This document shows positions 8,264 to 17,526 of a DNA stretch of 64,000 nucleotides, piece by piece. Positions within the stretch are counted from its first letter, which is position 1; each line of letters begins with the position of its first letter. This stretch comes from an uncultured Altererythrobacter sp. (GTDB taxonomy: Bacteria; Pseudomonadota; Alphaproteobacteria; Sphingomonadales; Sphingomonadaceae). A program made the translations under genes and the position numbers. The stretch lies in NCBI GenBank assembly GCA_947492235.1, contig CANLLZ010000001.1, positions 806,001 to 870,000 of the forward strand, in the 5' to 3' direction. Below the pieces are notes generated by a model. It saw only the letters and a program-made list of their open reading frames with translations, was not told the origin of the DNA and did no database searches.

Positions 8264-10507
8264 ATGACCGACAAACCCACCTATGACGACTGGAAAGCCC
8301 GCGCCGACAAGGAAGTGAAGGGCCGCGACCTCACATGGAATACGCCCGAGGGAATCGCGATCAAGCCGCTCTACACCAGCGAGGACACAGCCGATCTGGA
8401 CCCCGGCGTCCCCGGTATCGCGCCGTTCACGCGCGGGCCCTATGCCAGCATGTATACCGGCCGCCCGTGGACCATCCGGCAATATGCGGGCTTCTCCACC
8501 GCCGAGGAATCGAACGCATTCTACCGCCGCAATCTGGCCGCCGGACAGAAGGGGCTGAGCGTCGCTTTCGATCTCGCCACCCACCGCGGCTATGACAGCG
8601 ATCATCCGCGCGTGGTTGGTGATGTCGGCAAAGCGGGCGTCGCCATCGACACCGTGGCGGACATGGAAATCCTGTTCGACCAGATCCCGCTCGACACGAT
8701 GAGCGTCTCCATGACGATGAACGGCGCGGTGATCCCGGTCCTCGCCTTCTACATCGTCGCGGGTGAGCGGCAGGGGATCGATACGGCCAAGCTGTCCGGC
8801 ACCATTCAGAACGACATTCTGAAGGAGTTCATGGTCCGCAACACCTATATTTATCCGCCCGAGCCTAGCATGCGGATCGTCAGCGATATCATCGCATATA
8901 CCTCGGCCAACATGCCGAAATTCAACAGCATTTCGATTTCGGGCTATCACATGCACGAGGCGGGGGCGACGGCGGTACAGGAACTCGCCTTCACGATTGC
9001 GGACGGAAAGGAATACGCCAAGCGCGCGATGGAAGCGGGTCTGGATATCGACGCCTTCGCGCCGCGCCTGTCGTTCTTCTGGGGCATTGGCATGAATTTT
9101 TTCATGGAAGTCGCCAAGATGCGCGCCGCACGCCAGCTGTGGCACGATGTGATGGACGATCTGGGCGCGCAGAACCCCAAGTCCAAGATGCTGCGCACGC
9201 ATTGCCAGACATCGGGTGTCAGCCTGCAGGAGCAGGACCCCTACAACAACGTCATCCGCACCACGGTGGAGGCGATGGCGGCGGTACTGGGCGGTACGCA
9301 GTCGCTCCACACTAATGCGCTGGATGAAGCGATTGCGCTGCCGACCGATTTCAGCGCGCGCATCGCCCGCAACACGCAGCTGGTGCTGCAAGAGGAAAGC
9401 GGCATCACCAATGTCGCCGATCCGCTGGGCGGGAGCTACTATGTCGAGAGCCTGACTGCGGCCTTGGTGGAGGAAGCGCGCAAGGTGCTGGCCGATGTCG
9501 AGAAGGAGGGCGGGATGACCGCCTATGTCGCGACCGGCAAGCCCAAGGCCGCCATCGAACGTGCCGCTGCCGAGAAGCAGGCCAGCGTGGACAAAGGCGA
9601 TACGGTGATCGTTGGCGTGAACAAATATCGCCGCGAAACCGAGGACGAGATCGACACGCTCGACATCGACAACCACGCAGTCCGCAAGAGCCAGATTGCA
9701 CGGCTGGAGAAAGTGCGCGCAGGCCGGGACGAGGCCGCATGTCAGGCTGCGCTGCGGGCTTTGACTGCTGGCGCGCGCGCTTCGACAGGCTCAGCGCGAA
9801 CGGATGTTGGAAATGGGGACAGCACAAGTCCCGTTCGGCCTGAGCCTGTCGAAGGCCAAGGGCCAACGCTCGACAACAATTTCCTCGCCCTCGCCGTGGA
9901 AGCCGCGCGGCATGACGCAACGCTGGGCGAGATTTCCTCGGCCATGGAGGAGGTGTTCGGCCGCCACGATGCAACGCCCAAACCGGTCAGCGGCGTGTAT
10001 GCCACGGCCTATGAATTTGACCGCCGCTGGCAGCAGGTGCTTGACGGGGTGAGCGCGGTCGAGCGCCGCCTTGGCCGCAAGCCGAAGATCATGGTCGCGA
10101 AGATGGGCCAGGACGGCCACGACCGCGGGGCGAATGTCATTGCAAGCGCCTTTGCCGATATGGGTTTCGACGTGGTCAGCGGACCTCTGTTCCAGACCCC
10201 TGAAGAAGCGCGCGATATGGCGCTGGAAAACGACGTGGACGCGGTCGGTGCCAGCAGCCTCGCGGCAGGCCACAAGACGCTGATCCCCGAGCTCATTACC
10301 CTGCTGAAAGAAGCGGGCCGCCCCGATATCAAGGTCGTCGCCGGGGGCGTGATCCCGCCGCAGGATTATGACTTCCTGCGCGAGGCCGGGGTGCAGGGCA
10401 TCTACGGCCCGGGCAGCAATGTGGTTGAATGCGGCGCGGACATGCTGCGCCTGCTGGGCCACAATATGCCGCCTTCGGGCGAGGATATGGACGAGGCGGC
10501 GGAGTGA
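8264..10507 (+). CDS. scpA: Methylmalonyl-CoA mutase, single-chain
   Basis: Cobalamin-dependent isomerase turning (R)-methylmalonyl-CoA into succinyl-CoA; 747 residues, somewhat long. The N-terminal TIM barrel shows [45 protein letters not shown] and [15 protein letters not shown]. The C-terminal B12 domain has [11 protein letters not shown] with the cobalt-ligating His619, then GASSLAAGH and [10 protein letters not shown]. Both catalytic halves lie on one chain, as in homodimeric ScpA-type enzymes. The odd part is residues about 505-531 in the interdomain linker. They are encoded by an inverted pair of REP-like repeats (9780-9803 and 9831-9854), giving STGSARTD and [10 protein letters not shown] in frame. 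The enzyme should still fold, because the insertion falls in the linker. Confidence 0.95.
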   Translation: MTDKPTYDDWKARADKEVKGRDLTWNTPEGIAIKPLYTSEDTADLDPGVPGIAPFTRGPYASMYTGRPWTIRQYAGFSTAEESNAFYRRNLAAGQKGLSVAFDLATHRGYDSDHPRVVGDVGKAGVAIDTVADMEILFDQIPLDTMSVSMTMNGAVIPVLAFYIVAGERQGIDTAKLSGTIQNDILKEFMVRNTYIYPPEPSMRIVSDIIAYTSANMPKFNSISISGYHMHEAGATAVQELAFTIADGKEYAKRAMEAGLDIDAFAPRLSFFWGIGMNFFMEVAKMRAARQLWHDVMDDLGAQNPKSKMLRTHCQTSGVSLQEQDPYNNVIRTTVEAMAAVLGGTQSLHTNALDEAIALPTDFSARIARNTQLVLQEESGITNVADPLGGSYYVESLTAALVEEARKVLADVEKEGGMTAYVATGKPKAAIERAAAEKQASVDKGDTVIVGVNKYRRETEDEIDTLDIDNHAVRKSQIARLEKVRAGRDEAACQAALRALTAGARASTGSARTDVGNGDSTSPVRPEPVEGQGPTLDNNFLALAVEAARHDATLGEISSAMEEVFGRHDATPKPVSGVYATAYEFDRRWQQVLDGVSAVERRLGRKPKIMVAKMGQDGHDRGANVIASAFADMGFDVVSGPLFQTPEEARDMALENDVDAVGASSLAAGHKTLIPELITLLKEAGRPDIKVVAGGVIPPQDYDFLREAGVQGIYGPGSNVVECGADMLRLLGHNMPPSGEDMDEAAE
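9780..9854. repeat. REP-like inverted pair inside the mutase gene
   Basis: Two arms of the same element found at 509-711 and 8121-8236: plus-strand arm 9780-9803 and inverted arm 9831-9854, separated by 27 bases. The arms are near-perfect inverted repeats with a few mismatches in the middle. The element is translated in frame within the mutase linker, with no stop codon. Confidence 0.85.
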
Positions 10508-10737
10508 GCTACGGCGATAAGCCAGCACTGAGCGCTTCGCAGAAGATCGGCTGCGCAGTGTATGTCGTTGCCGTATATCCACTGATATATCTCGGCTTCT
10601 TCGCTGGTATCTTGGGTTTTTGGGAAGAAGCGTCTCTTCCGATTTGGCAAAAGCTTTTGGGGTTTGTCGTCCTAACCATTCTACCGTTTGTAGGCGGGAT
10701 ACTCCTTCTAAGATTCTTTATGCGAGACAATAATTGA
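10504..10737 (+). CDS. Small low-GC membrane protein
   Basis: Unrecognised 77-residue protein. After a polar N-terminus ([13 protein letters not shown]) come two hydrophobic segments, [21 protein letters not shown] and [22 protein letters not shown], with a short charged tail. The likely start is GTG 10504, which overlaps the mutase stop as GTGA; the gene's own stop overlaps the TTG start of bioB as TTGA. It is clearly less GC-rich than the genes either side, like the gene at 7116-7649. The coupled start/stop arrangement suggests it is translated with the operon. A longer in-frame ORF begins upstream inside the mutase gene but is probably an overlap artefact. Confidence 0.6.
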   Translation: MSYGDKPALSASQKIGCAVYVVAVYPLIYLGFFAGILGFWEEASLPIWQKLLGFVVLTILPFVGGILLLRFFMRDNN

Positions 10738-11759
10738 CCCAAATCCGCACCGACTGGACCCGCGAAGAGATCGCTGGGCTCTTCAATCTTCCTTTCACCG
10801 AGCTGCTGTTTCAGGCCGCATCGGTCCACCGCGAGTATCACCCACCGGAGCAGGTGCAGCTGTGCACGCTGCTCAGCATCAAGACGGGCGGTTGCCCCGA
10901 GGATTGCGGCTATTGCAGCCAGTCGGTTCATGCCGATAGCGGCGTCGAGGCGACCAAGCTGATGGATGTGCGCGCTGTGCTACAATCGGCGGCTCAGGCG
11001 AAGGATGCAGGTAGCCAGCGCTTCTGCATGGGGGCGGCATGGCGCAATCCAAAAGACCGCGACATGCCCGCGATTGTCGAGATCGTGAAGGGCGTCGCAA
11101 GCATGGGGATGGAGACCTGCATGACGCTGGGCATGCTGACGCCGAAACAGGCCGACATGCTCGCGGAAGCGGGCCTCGATTATTACAACCATAACATCGA
11201 CAGCAGCCCGGAATATTACGAGCGGGTGATCAGCACACGCAATTTCGAAGAGCGGATCGAGACGCTGGATCACGTGCGCGGTGCGGGCATCAATGTCTGC
11301 TCCGGCGGGATCGTGGGCATGGGCGAAACGCGCGAGGACCGGGTGGGCTTCGTCCACACGCTTGCCACCCTGCCGCAGCATCCCGAAAGCGTGCCGGTCA
11401 ATGCGCTGGTGCCGGTGAAGGGAACGGTGCTGGGCGATATGCTGGCCGACACTCCGCTGGCGAAGATCGACGATATCGAATTCGTCCGCACGGTCGCGGT
11501 GGCACGGATCACGATGCCGATGAGCATGGTGCGGCTGAGTGCCGGGCGCGAGAGCATGAGCGAGGCGACGCAGGCGCTGTGCTTCTTGGCGGGTGCGAAT
11601 TCGATCTTCACCGGCGACAAGCTGCTGACCGCGCCCAATGCGGGCGATGACAGCGATGGGGCATTGTTTGCGAAGCTGGGCCTTACGCCCCTGCAGCAGG
11701 AGGAGCCAATGCGCCGCGAAGCAGTCAGCCAAGACCGTGCGCCCGAGCCTGCACAATGA
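10734..11759 (+). CDS. bioB: Biotin synthase
   Basis: Radical-SAM enzyme inserting sulfur into dethiobiotin, the last step of biotin formation; 341 residues. The radical-SAM cluster motif CPEDCGYC is at Cys54, Cys58 and Cys61. Downstream are the family motifs [34 protein letters not shown] and [13 protein letters not shown], plus [13 protein letters not shown] carrying the arginine near the [2Fe-2S] site. Translation appears to begin at TTG 10734, overlapping the stop of the preceding small gene; no better in-frame ATG lies upstream. The setting makes sense because PccA and acetyl-CoA carboxylase need biotin. No other bio genes are in the window. Confidence 0.95.
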   Translation: MTQIRTDWTREEIAGLFNLPFTELLFQAASVHREYHPPEQVQLCTLLSIKTGGCPEDCGYCSQSVHADSGVEATKLMDVRAVLQSAAQAKDAGSQRFCMGAAWRNPKDRDMPAIVEIVKGVASMGMETCMTLGMLTPKQADMLAEAGLDYYNHNIDSSPEYYERVISTRNFEERIETLDHVRGAGINVCSGGIVGMGETREDRVGFVHTLATLPQHPESVPVNALVPVKGTVLGDMLADTPLAKIDDIEFVRTVAVARITMPMSMVRLSAGRESMSEATQALCFLAGANSIFTGDKLLTAPNAGDDSDGALFAKLGLTPLQQEEPMRREAVSQDRAPEPAQ

Positions 11760-12589
11760 TTGGCAGCTTGGCGGCATTTGTCCTCTCGGCATCACTTCCG
11801 GCGGCATGGACCGAGCCTTTGCCTCTGGTGGTGGGTGAGACGTTCGAGGTCGAGGCGCTGGATGCGGTGCGGTCTGTCAACGTGATCCTGCCGCCAGACT
11901 ATGCAGACAAGCCGGACGAGATCTGGCCGATAATCGTTCAGATCGACGGTGGGGCAGAGCAGGACCTCTATCTCGCCAATGGTCTGGAAAAATGGAACCG
12001 CCTTTGGGGGCGCAGCCAGCCGGCAATTCTCGTCGGTATTGAAACGGTGGACCGCCAGCGAGAATTGCTGCCGCTTACCGACAATCCCGATGAGCGTGCA
12101 CAATACCCGGCTGCCGGGGAAAGCGACGCCTTCCGGAGCTGGCTGTCCGAGGTGGTGCTGCTGCAGATTATGGCGCGTTATCGCCACAATGGGACGGCGA
12201 TCCTTGTGGGTGAGAGCGCGGCTGGGCACTTCGTGGTCGAAACCTGGTTGAAACAGCCGCAGCTTTTCAGCGGATACGCGGCGATATCGCCCAGCCTGCA
12301 ATGGAATTCGCAAGCGCTTGTGAAGGGTATCGCGCAGACCATCGATGCGCGCCCGCCCATCTATTTGTCGCTGGCCGATGAAGGGGGCGAAACGGAGCAG
12401 GGCATGCTTGGCTTGCTGGCGCGCCTCGATCCCGCGCAGCCGCATTGTTTTTCCGACCGCCGTGAGGAACTTCGGCACGCCACCAGCCTGCATGGGTTGC
12501 TGCCCGAAGCCCTCCAATATTTGTTGCCGACAGAGGCCGACTGGCTCGAGGAATTCGGGCTCGGCCTGCGATGCGATGGCGGCGGCTAA
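11756..12589 (+). CDS. Secreted esterase-like alpha/beta hydrolase
   Basis: Probable exported serine hydrolase of 277 residues in the Fes/IroE-type putative esterase family. A hydrophobic N-terminus ([17 protein letters not shown]) can serve as a signal peptide. The strand-turn [26 protein letters not shown] is typical of the family's entry to the alpha/beta fold, and the nucleophile elbow is GESAAG in [15 protein letters not shown]. The ATG overlaps the bioB stop (ATGA), implying translational coupling. The substrate is unknown; homologues include siderophore esterases and other acyl esterases, and no siderophore genes are nearby. The acid and histidine residues of the triad are not obvious by eye. 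Confidence 0.75.
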   Translation: MIGSLAAFVLSASLPAAWTEPLPLVVGETFEVEALDAVRSVNVILPPDYADKPDEIWPIIVQIDGGAEQDLYLANGLEKWNRLWGRSQPAILVGIETVDRQRELLPLTDNPDERAQYPAAGESDAFRSWLSEVVLLQIMARYRHNGTAILVGESAAGHFVVETWLKQPQLFSGYAAISPSLQWNSQALVKGIAQTIDARPPIYLSLADEGGETEQGMLGLLARLDPAQPHCFSDRREELRHATSLHGLLPEALQYLLPTEADWLEEFGLGLRCDGGG

Positions 12590-12599
12590 AGGGGACGCG

Positions 12600-13397
12600 G
12601 TGAACCTCGGTTTCTCCGTCCCCGAACTCCTCCCGCATGCGCGATCCGGTGGGCGGCTTAAGATCGGACTGCGGGCGCTGGGGGAGGGCGAATGGCTGCA
12701 ACCCAATCCCGATTTGGCCGCCCGCGCCGCTGCTTTCGAAGCATATCCCGGCAGTGTGATGCTGACCCCTGAAGCTCAGGCTCCCGGCGCGGAACTCGCA
12801 GCCATGCTCGGTGTGACCGGAGCGCTTCCCGACGCGGCCCGCGCTTGTCACGAGGATATGTGCCTGCTGACCCGCACACCCGGTGAAGACATCTACCGCC
12901 TGATCGGAGCCGCCGTCGCCTACCCGACCGACTGGACCGTGGCGGACAAGATGGGCCTCCCGCTCGCCGCGCTGCATGGGCCGATCCACGGCTATGCCGA
13001 GCAGCTCGCCACCGGTGTCGATCGCTTTATGGCCAAGCTGAAGGCAGGGCCGATCTATGGCCGGGGCAACTGGTTCATCGTCGATGACGGTGCGCTCAGG
13101 CATCTGCCCGGCCCGCGAGCAAGGTTCGCAAAAGTCATGCCTGACAACGCCGGCGAAACCCTGTTCGCCCGCTGCGAGCGCCAGACCCTGCGTCGCTTGC
13201 CGGAAACGGGCGCGATCCTGTTCACGATCGGTGTGTATGTCCAGCCGCTGGGCGCTTTGCCTAGTTCTTCCGTCAGGTGGCTGTCACAGGCTGCGCAGGC
13301 TATCCCGCCCGGAGAACGCGAGCGGCGCGGCATCGGGGCTTACCTTCCGGCGCTGATCGGCTATGCGAACATGCGCGAAACGGAGAAGGTGCAATGA
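12600..13397 (+). CDS. DUF3445 haem-dependent oxidative N-demethylase-like protein
   Basis: Protein of 265 residues matching the DUF3445/HODM-type family, whose characterised member is the haem-containing alpha subunit of a dimethylamine oxidative N-demethylase. Recognisable pieces are DLAARAAAFEAYPG, EDMCLLTR, YPTDWTVADKMGLPLAALHGPIHGYAEQL, the segment GRGNWFIVDD, and the Arg-rich ARCERQTLRRLPETGAILFTIGVYVQPL. GTG 12600 has AAGGGG just upstream; an ATG at 12576, overlapping the esterase end, is the alternative. The partner flavin/iron-sulfur reductase subunits are not adjacent, so the activity here is uncertain. It is coupled to the next gene by an ATGA overlap. Confidence 0.75.
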   Translation: MNLGFSVPELLPHARSGGRLKIGLRALGEGEWLQPNPDLAARAAAFEAYPGSVMLTPEAQAPGAELAAMLGVTGALPDAARACHEDMCLLTRTPGEDIYRLIGAAVAYPTDWTVADKMGLPLAALHGPIHGYAEQLATGVDRFMAKLKAGPIYGRGNWFIVDDGALRHLPGPRARFAKVMPDNAGETLFARCERQTLRRLPETGAILFTIGVYVQPLGALPSSSVRWLSQAAQAIPPGERERRGIGAYLPALIGYANMRETEKVQ

Positions 13398-13771
13398 TCC
13401 TGACAGCCCTGATGCTGCTGCAAAGCGCGGCTGCGATCGATTGCGAGGATGCGATGACGCAGGCCGACATGAACTGGTGCGCCGCCCAGGACTACAATCG
13501 CGCGGACGAGGCGTTGAACCGGCAATGGTCGGCCACCGCAGCGGAGATGAAACGCCGCGATGCGCGCGGGCCGGATGACGGACGGCCCGGCTATTTCCAG
13601 ACCTTGCTCGAGGCCCAGCGCGCGTGGCTGACCTACCGCGATGCGCATTGCCGGTCCGAAGGATTTTACGCACGCGGCGGCTCGCTGGAGCCGTTGCTGG
13701 TTGCCACCTGCAAAACCGATTTGACCGAAGCGCGCACGGAGCAGCTTGCGTCGCTGGCCGAGGATATTTGA
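13394..13771 (+). CDS. LprI/DUF1311 family secreted protein
   Basis: Small exported protein of 125 residues. A short hydrophobic leader (MILTALMLLQSAAA) precedes IDCEDAMTQADMNWCAAQDYNRADEALNRQWSA, the four-helix DUF1311 pattern with paired cysteines (CEDAMTQAEMNxC type). It continues with LLEAQRAWLTYRDAHCRSEGF, the family's second conserved helix pair, and a final Cys before TDLTEARTEQL. Members such as LprI inhibit lysozyme; others have no known role. The start ATG overlaps the previous stop (ATGA), and its own stop overlaps the next ATG by one base (TGATG), placing it in a co-translated run. Confidence 0.8.
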   Translation: MILTALMLLQSAAAIDCEDAMTQADMNWCAAQDYNRADEALNRQWSATAAEMKRRDARGPDDGRPGYFQTLLEAQRAWLTYRDAHCRSEGFYARGGSLEPLLVATCKTDLTEARTEQLASLAEDI

Positions 13772-15051
13772 TGACCGACAACCACAGACTAGAGACCAAA
13801 GCGGTCCACGCAGGCTGCGAGCCCGACACGGCCACCAATGCCCGCGTGACTCCGGTCTATCAGACGTCGTCCTACGTGTTCGACGATGTCGACCATGCCT
13901 CGCGCCTGTTCAATCTTCAGGAATTCGGCAACATCTACACCCGCATCATGAACCCCACCAATGCCGCGCTGGAGGGGAAAATTGCCGCGATGCATGGCGG
14001 GGTCGGCGCGCTGGCAGTCGCGTCGGGCCATGCAGCGCAGATGATCGTGTTTCACACGCTGATGGAGCCGGGCTGCGAGATTGTTGCCGCGAAAAAGCTC
14101 TATGGCGGCTCTCTCAACCAGCTGGGCCACAGTTTCAAGAAGATGGGCTGGCACACCAATTTCGTCGATGCGGATGATCCCGCCAATGTGGCGGCAGCGA
14201 TTACCGACAAGACGCGGGCGGTGTTTATCGAAAGCCTCGCCAATCCGGGCGGCGTTGTTCAGGATATCGCGGCGATTGCGAAAGTTGCGCATGATGCGGG
14301 CCTGCCGCTGATTGTCGACAACACGATGGCCAGTCCGGCCCTGTGCCGCCCGATTGAACACGGCGCGGATATTGTGGTGGAATCGACCACCAAATTCCTC
14401 AACGGCCACGGCAATTCGGTGGGTGGCGTGATCGTGGATTCGGGCCAATTCGACTGGACCGCATCGGACAAGTTCCCCACAATGAGCCAGCCCAATGACA
14501 GCTATCACGGGGCAGTGCTGAGCGAGGCGGTCGGCGATATTGCGTTCATCATTGCGTGCCGCGTCCTGGCGCTGCGCGATCTTGGCCCCGCCATGGCTCC
14601 GATGAATGCGTTTCTGACGTTGACCGGCATGGAAACGCTCAGCCTGCGGATGGAGCGGCATTGCAGCAATGCGCAGGCGCTCGCCGAGTGGCTTCAATCT
14701 CACGAGAAGGTCGCGTGGGTCGGCTATGCCGGATTGCCGGACAGCCCCTATCACGGTCTTGCGCAGACCTATCTCGGCGGGCGGGGCGGGGCGGTTTTCA
14801 CCTTCGGCCTGAAGGGTGGATATGATGCCGGTGTGAAGCTGGTGTCAGGCGTCAAATTGTTCAGCCACCTCGCCAATATCGGCGATACCCGCTCGCTCAT
14901 CATCCATCCGGCGTCGACAACCCACAGCCAGCTCAGCGAGACGGAATTGCTTTCCGCCGGCGCCGGACCCGACGTGGTGCGCGTATCGGTGGGTATCGAG
15001 CATATCGACGACATCATTGCCGACATGACACAGGCGCTTGCCACCATCTGA
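13771..15051 (+). CDS. metY: O-acetylhomoserine sulfhydrylase (aminocarboxypropyltransferase)
   Basis: PLP enzyme of the Cys/Met metabolism family, 426 residues, condensing O-acetylhomoserine with sulfide to give homocysteine. Evidence: an opening RLETKAVHAGCEPDTATNARVTPVYQTSSYVF, the YTRIMNPTNAALE segment, the cofactor-stacking region ASGHAAQ, LPLIVDNTMASP, and the PLP lysine in ESTTKFLNGHGNSVGG. The VGHSFKKMGW and GDTRSLIIHPASTTHSQL regions match the O-acetylhomoserine subgroup better than cystathionine gamma-synthase. It starts at the base where the LprI-like gene stops. Embedding a methionine enzyme in a propionate locus may reflect that methionine breakdown yields propionyl-CoA, but this is inference. 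Confidence 0.88.
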   Translation: MTDNHRLETKAVHAGCEPDTATNARVTPVYQTSSYVFDDVDHASRLFNLQEFGNIYTRIMNPTNAALEGKIAAMHGGVGALAVASGHAAQMIVFHTLMEPGCEIVAAKKLYGGSLNQLGHSFKKMGWHTNFVDADDPANVAAAITDKTRAVFIESLANPGGVVQDIAAIAKVAHDAGLPLIVDNTMASPALCRPIEHGADIVVESTTKFLNGHGNSVGGVIVDSGQFDWTASDKFPTMSQPNDSYHGAVLSEAVGDIAFIIACRVLALRDLGPAMAPMNAFLTLTGMETLSLRMERHCSNAQALAEWLQSHEKVAWVGYAGLPDSPYHGLAQTYLGGRGGAVFTFGLKGGYDAGVKLVSGVKLFSHLANIGDTRSLIIHPASTTHSQLSETELLSAGAGPDVVRVSVGIEHIDDIIADMTQALATI

Positions 15052-15071
15052 ATTCGCGGAAAGACCACTTC

Positions 15072-17108
15072 ATGTTCAAGAAAATCCTGATTGCCAATCG
15101 CGGTGAAATTGCCTGCCGCGTTATTAAGACCGCTCGCCGGATGGGGATCGCCACTGTCGCGGTCTATTCCGATGCCGATGCGCGCGCGCCGTTTGTGAAG
15201 ATGGCAGACGAGGCGGTGCATATCGGGCCGTCGCCCGCTGCGGAAAGCTATCTGATCGCGGACAAGATCATCGCTGCGGCCAAGCAAACCGGCGCAGAGG
15301 CAGTTCATCCGGGCTACGGCTTCCTGTCCGAACGCACCAGCTTTGCCGAAGCATTGGCGGCGGAAGGCATCGAGTTCATTGGCCCGCCCGTGAACGCAAT
15401 TGCCGCGATGGGCGACAAGATCGAGTCCAAGAAACTGGCGATGGAAGCGGGCGTGAATGTGGTGCCCGGTTTCGTCGGCGAAATCGAGGATACCGAGCAC
15501 GCGGTGCGGATTTCCGAAGAGATCGGCTATCCGGTGATGATGAAGGCCAGCGCGGGCGGGGGCGGCAAGGGCATGCGGCTCGCCTATTCCGAGAAGGATG
15601 TTCGCGAAGGCTTCGAAGCGACCAAGCGTGAGGGGCTGAACAGCTTCGGCGATGACCGTGTGTTTATCGAGAAATTCATCCTCAACCCGCGCCATATCGA
15701 GATTCAGATTCTCGGCGATAAGCACGGCAACATCCTGTATCTCAACGAACGCGAATGCAGCATCCAGCGCCGCCACCAGAAGGTGGTGGAAGAAGCGCCG
15801 TCGCCCTTCGTCACGCCGAAGATGCGCAAGGCGATGGGCGAGCAATGCGTCGCCCTGTCAGAGGCTGTGGGCTATTACAGCGCGGGCACGGTGGAGCTGA
15901 TTGTCAGCGGTGCGGACCCTACTGGCGAGAGCTTCTACTTTCTCGAAATGAACACCCGCCTGCAGGTGGAGCATCCCGTCACCGAGGCGATCACCGGGAT
16001 CGATCTGGTCGAGCAAATGATCCGCGTCGCGGCTGGCGAGAAGCTCGAGATGACGCAAGGCGATATCGGCATCGATGGCTGGTCGATCGAGAACCGCGTC
16101 TATGCCGAAGACCCGTATCGCGGCTTCCTGCCCAGCACTGGACGTCTGGTCGAATATCAGCCGCCGCTGGAAGGCTGGACCGATGATGGCAGCGCCAATG
16201 GCCGGCGCGGCGTGGACGGAGTGCGCGTGGATGACGGCGTCTATGAAGGCGGCGAAGTCAGCATGTTCTACGACCCGATGATCGCCAAGCTGGTGACCTG
16301 GGGCGAGACTCGCGACGAGGCGGCAGATCTGCAAATCCAGGCGCTCGACGCATTCCGCATCGAAGGGCTGGGGCACAATGTCGATTTCCTGTCGGCGCTC
16401 ATGCAGCACCCGCGTTTCCGGTCGGGTGAACTCACCACCGGCTTTATCGCGGAGGAATATCCTGACGGTTTTGAAGGCGCGGCTGCTTCGGACGAACTGA
16501 AGCGCGGATTGGCGGCGATTGGCGGTATTATCGCGACTGTCGATGCCGACCGTGCGAGGCGCATTGACCAACAGTTGGATGGAGCGCTTTATGCACCCGG
16601 TGATTGGGCTGTGCGGATCGGGGAGCGGGAAGAAGGATCGACTGATTACACGGTCGTGCTGGAAGAAGACTCCATCACTGTCGACGGCAAGCCAGTGGAT
16701 GTCAGTTTCGACTACACGCCTGGCGAGCGGATGATCGCTGTCGAGCTGGAAGGCGAGACGATGACCATCCAGCTCGCGCCGACCAACACCGGCTATGCGA
16801 TCACCACGCGCGGGCGCACGCACCATTTGCGCATTCTGCCCCAGCGTATCGCCCATTTGACAAAGCATATGAACGAAAAGGTGCCGCCGGACCTTTCCAA
16901 AATGCTAATCTGCCCGATGCCAGGCCTGCTGGTGAAACTGCATGTGGCGGAAGGCGAAGAGGTCCAGCCGGGGCAGCCGCTGGCCACCGTCGAAGCGATG
17001 AAGATGGAGAACATCCTGCGCGCCGAAAAGGAAGGCACAATCGCCGCAATCAATGCCGCGGAAGGCGAAAGTCTTGCTGTCGACGCGGTAATTCTCGAAC
17101 TGGAATAG
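15072..17108 (+). CDS. pccA: Propionyl-CoA carboxylase biotin-containing alpha subunit
   Basis: Carboxylates its own biotin with ATP and bicarbonate and passes it to PccB. The 678 residues contain a biotin carboxylase domain (MFKKILIANRGEIACRVI, ATP-grasp loop KASAGGGGKGMR, EMNTRLQVEHPVTE), a BT linker region at about residues 470-600, and a C-terminal biotinyl domain with EAMKMEN, biotinylated Lys644. The domain order and BT linker fit PccA rather than AccC. It closes the propionate run, 20 bases after metY. Biotin for it may come from bioB in the same operon, though the biotin ligase is not in view. ATG 15072 has a weak purine-rich ribosome site. Confidence 0.95.
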   Translation: MFKKILIANRGEIACRVIKTARRMGIATVAVYSDADARAPFVKMADEAVHIGPSPAAESYLIADKIIAAAKQTGAEAVHPGYGFLSERTSFAEALAAEGIEFIGPPVNAIAAMGDKIESKKLAMEAGVNVVPGFVGEIEDTEHAVRISEEIGYPVMMKASAGGGGKGMRLAYSEKDVREGFEATKREGLNSFGDDRVFIEKFILNPRHIEIQILGDKHGNILYLNERECSIQRRHQKVVEEAPSPFVTPKMRKAMGEQCVALSEAVGYYSAGTVELIVSGADPTGESFYFLEMNTRLQVEHPVTEAITGIDLVEQMIRVAAGEKLEMTQGDIGIDGWSIENRVYAEDPYRGFLPSTGRLVEYQPPLEGWTDDGSANGRRGVDGVRVDDGVYEGGEVSMFYDPMIAKLVTWGETRDEAADLQIQALDAFRIEGLGHNVDFLSALMQHPRFRSGELTTGFIAEEYPDGFEGAAASDELKRGLAAIGGIIATVDADRARRIDQQLDGALYAPGDWAVRIGEREEGSTDYTVVLEEDSITVDGKPVDVSFDYTPGERMIAVELEGETMTIQLAPTNTGYAITTRGRTHHLRILPQRIAHLTKHMNEKVPPDLSKMLICPMPGLLVKLHVAEGEEVQPGQPLATVEAMKMENILRAEKEGTIAAINAAEGESLAVDAVILELE

Positions 17109-17210
17109 TGGCTGCAAACTGCCGTTTTCACGACTTGTTCACTGCCCTGTTACCGCTTTGTTGATATTGTGTGGTATGGATTAAGCCACGCAAGCAGCAG
17201 GGAGGAAGCG

Positions 17211-17507
17211 ATGGCACGCAGAGGGATCGGGTACTTCGATAAGAAGGGGCATTTCTTCAAAAGCCCCAACGATGCGACGACAAGCGATTTGTCCGCACTG
17301 CTCGGGCAGATCGGGGAGGGCGACTCTCTTGCCCCCGGTATCGCCCATATGCTGCTGGATAAGCGCGCCGAGCTTGAGGCGATATTTGCCGAGCACGATG
17401 CGATGATTGCCGATTTGGAGGAAGGGAACGTGGCCTCGATTGGTGACCATAGCAATGTCGCCGTTCTCGCCAATCATGATCCCTCGGCGCAGGACAAGAC
17501 CGGCTGA
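17211..17507 (+). CDS. Conserved hypothetical protein
   Basis: Small soluble protein of 98 residues that I do not recognise. It begins ARRGIGYFDKKGHFFKSP and has an acidic helical middle (LLDKRAELEAIFAEHDAMIADLEEGN) that may form a short coiled coil; no signal peptide or membrane segment is present. ATG 17211 follows a strong GGGAGGAAG ribosome site at about 17200, which fixes the start over an upstream ATG at 17169. It lies in the gap after pccA, with csaA 19 bases downstream, so the two are probably co-transcribed. Confidence 0.65.
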   Translation: MARRGIGYFDKKGHFFKSPNDATTSDLSALLGQIGEGDSLAPGIAHMLLDKRAELEAIFAEHDAMIADLEEGNVASIGDHSNVAVLANHDPSAQDKTG

Positions 17508-17526
17508 TTTCCGGCTTCGCGACTCC

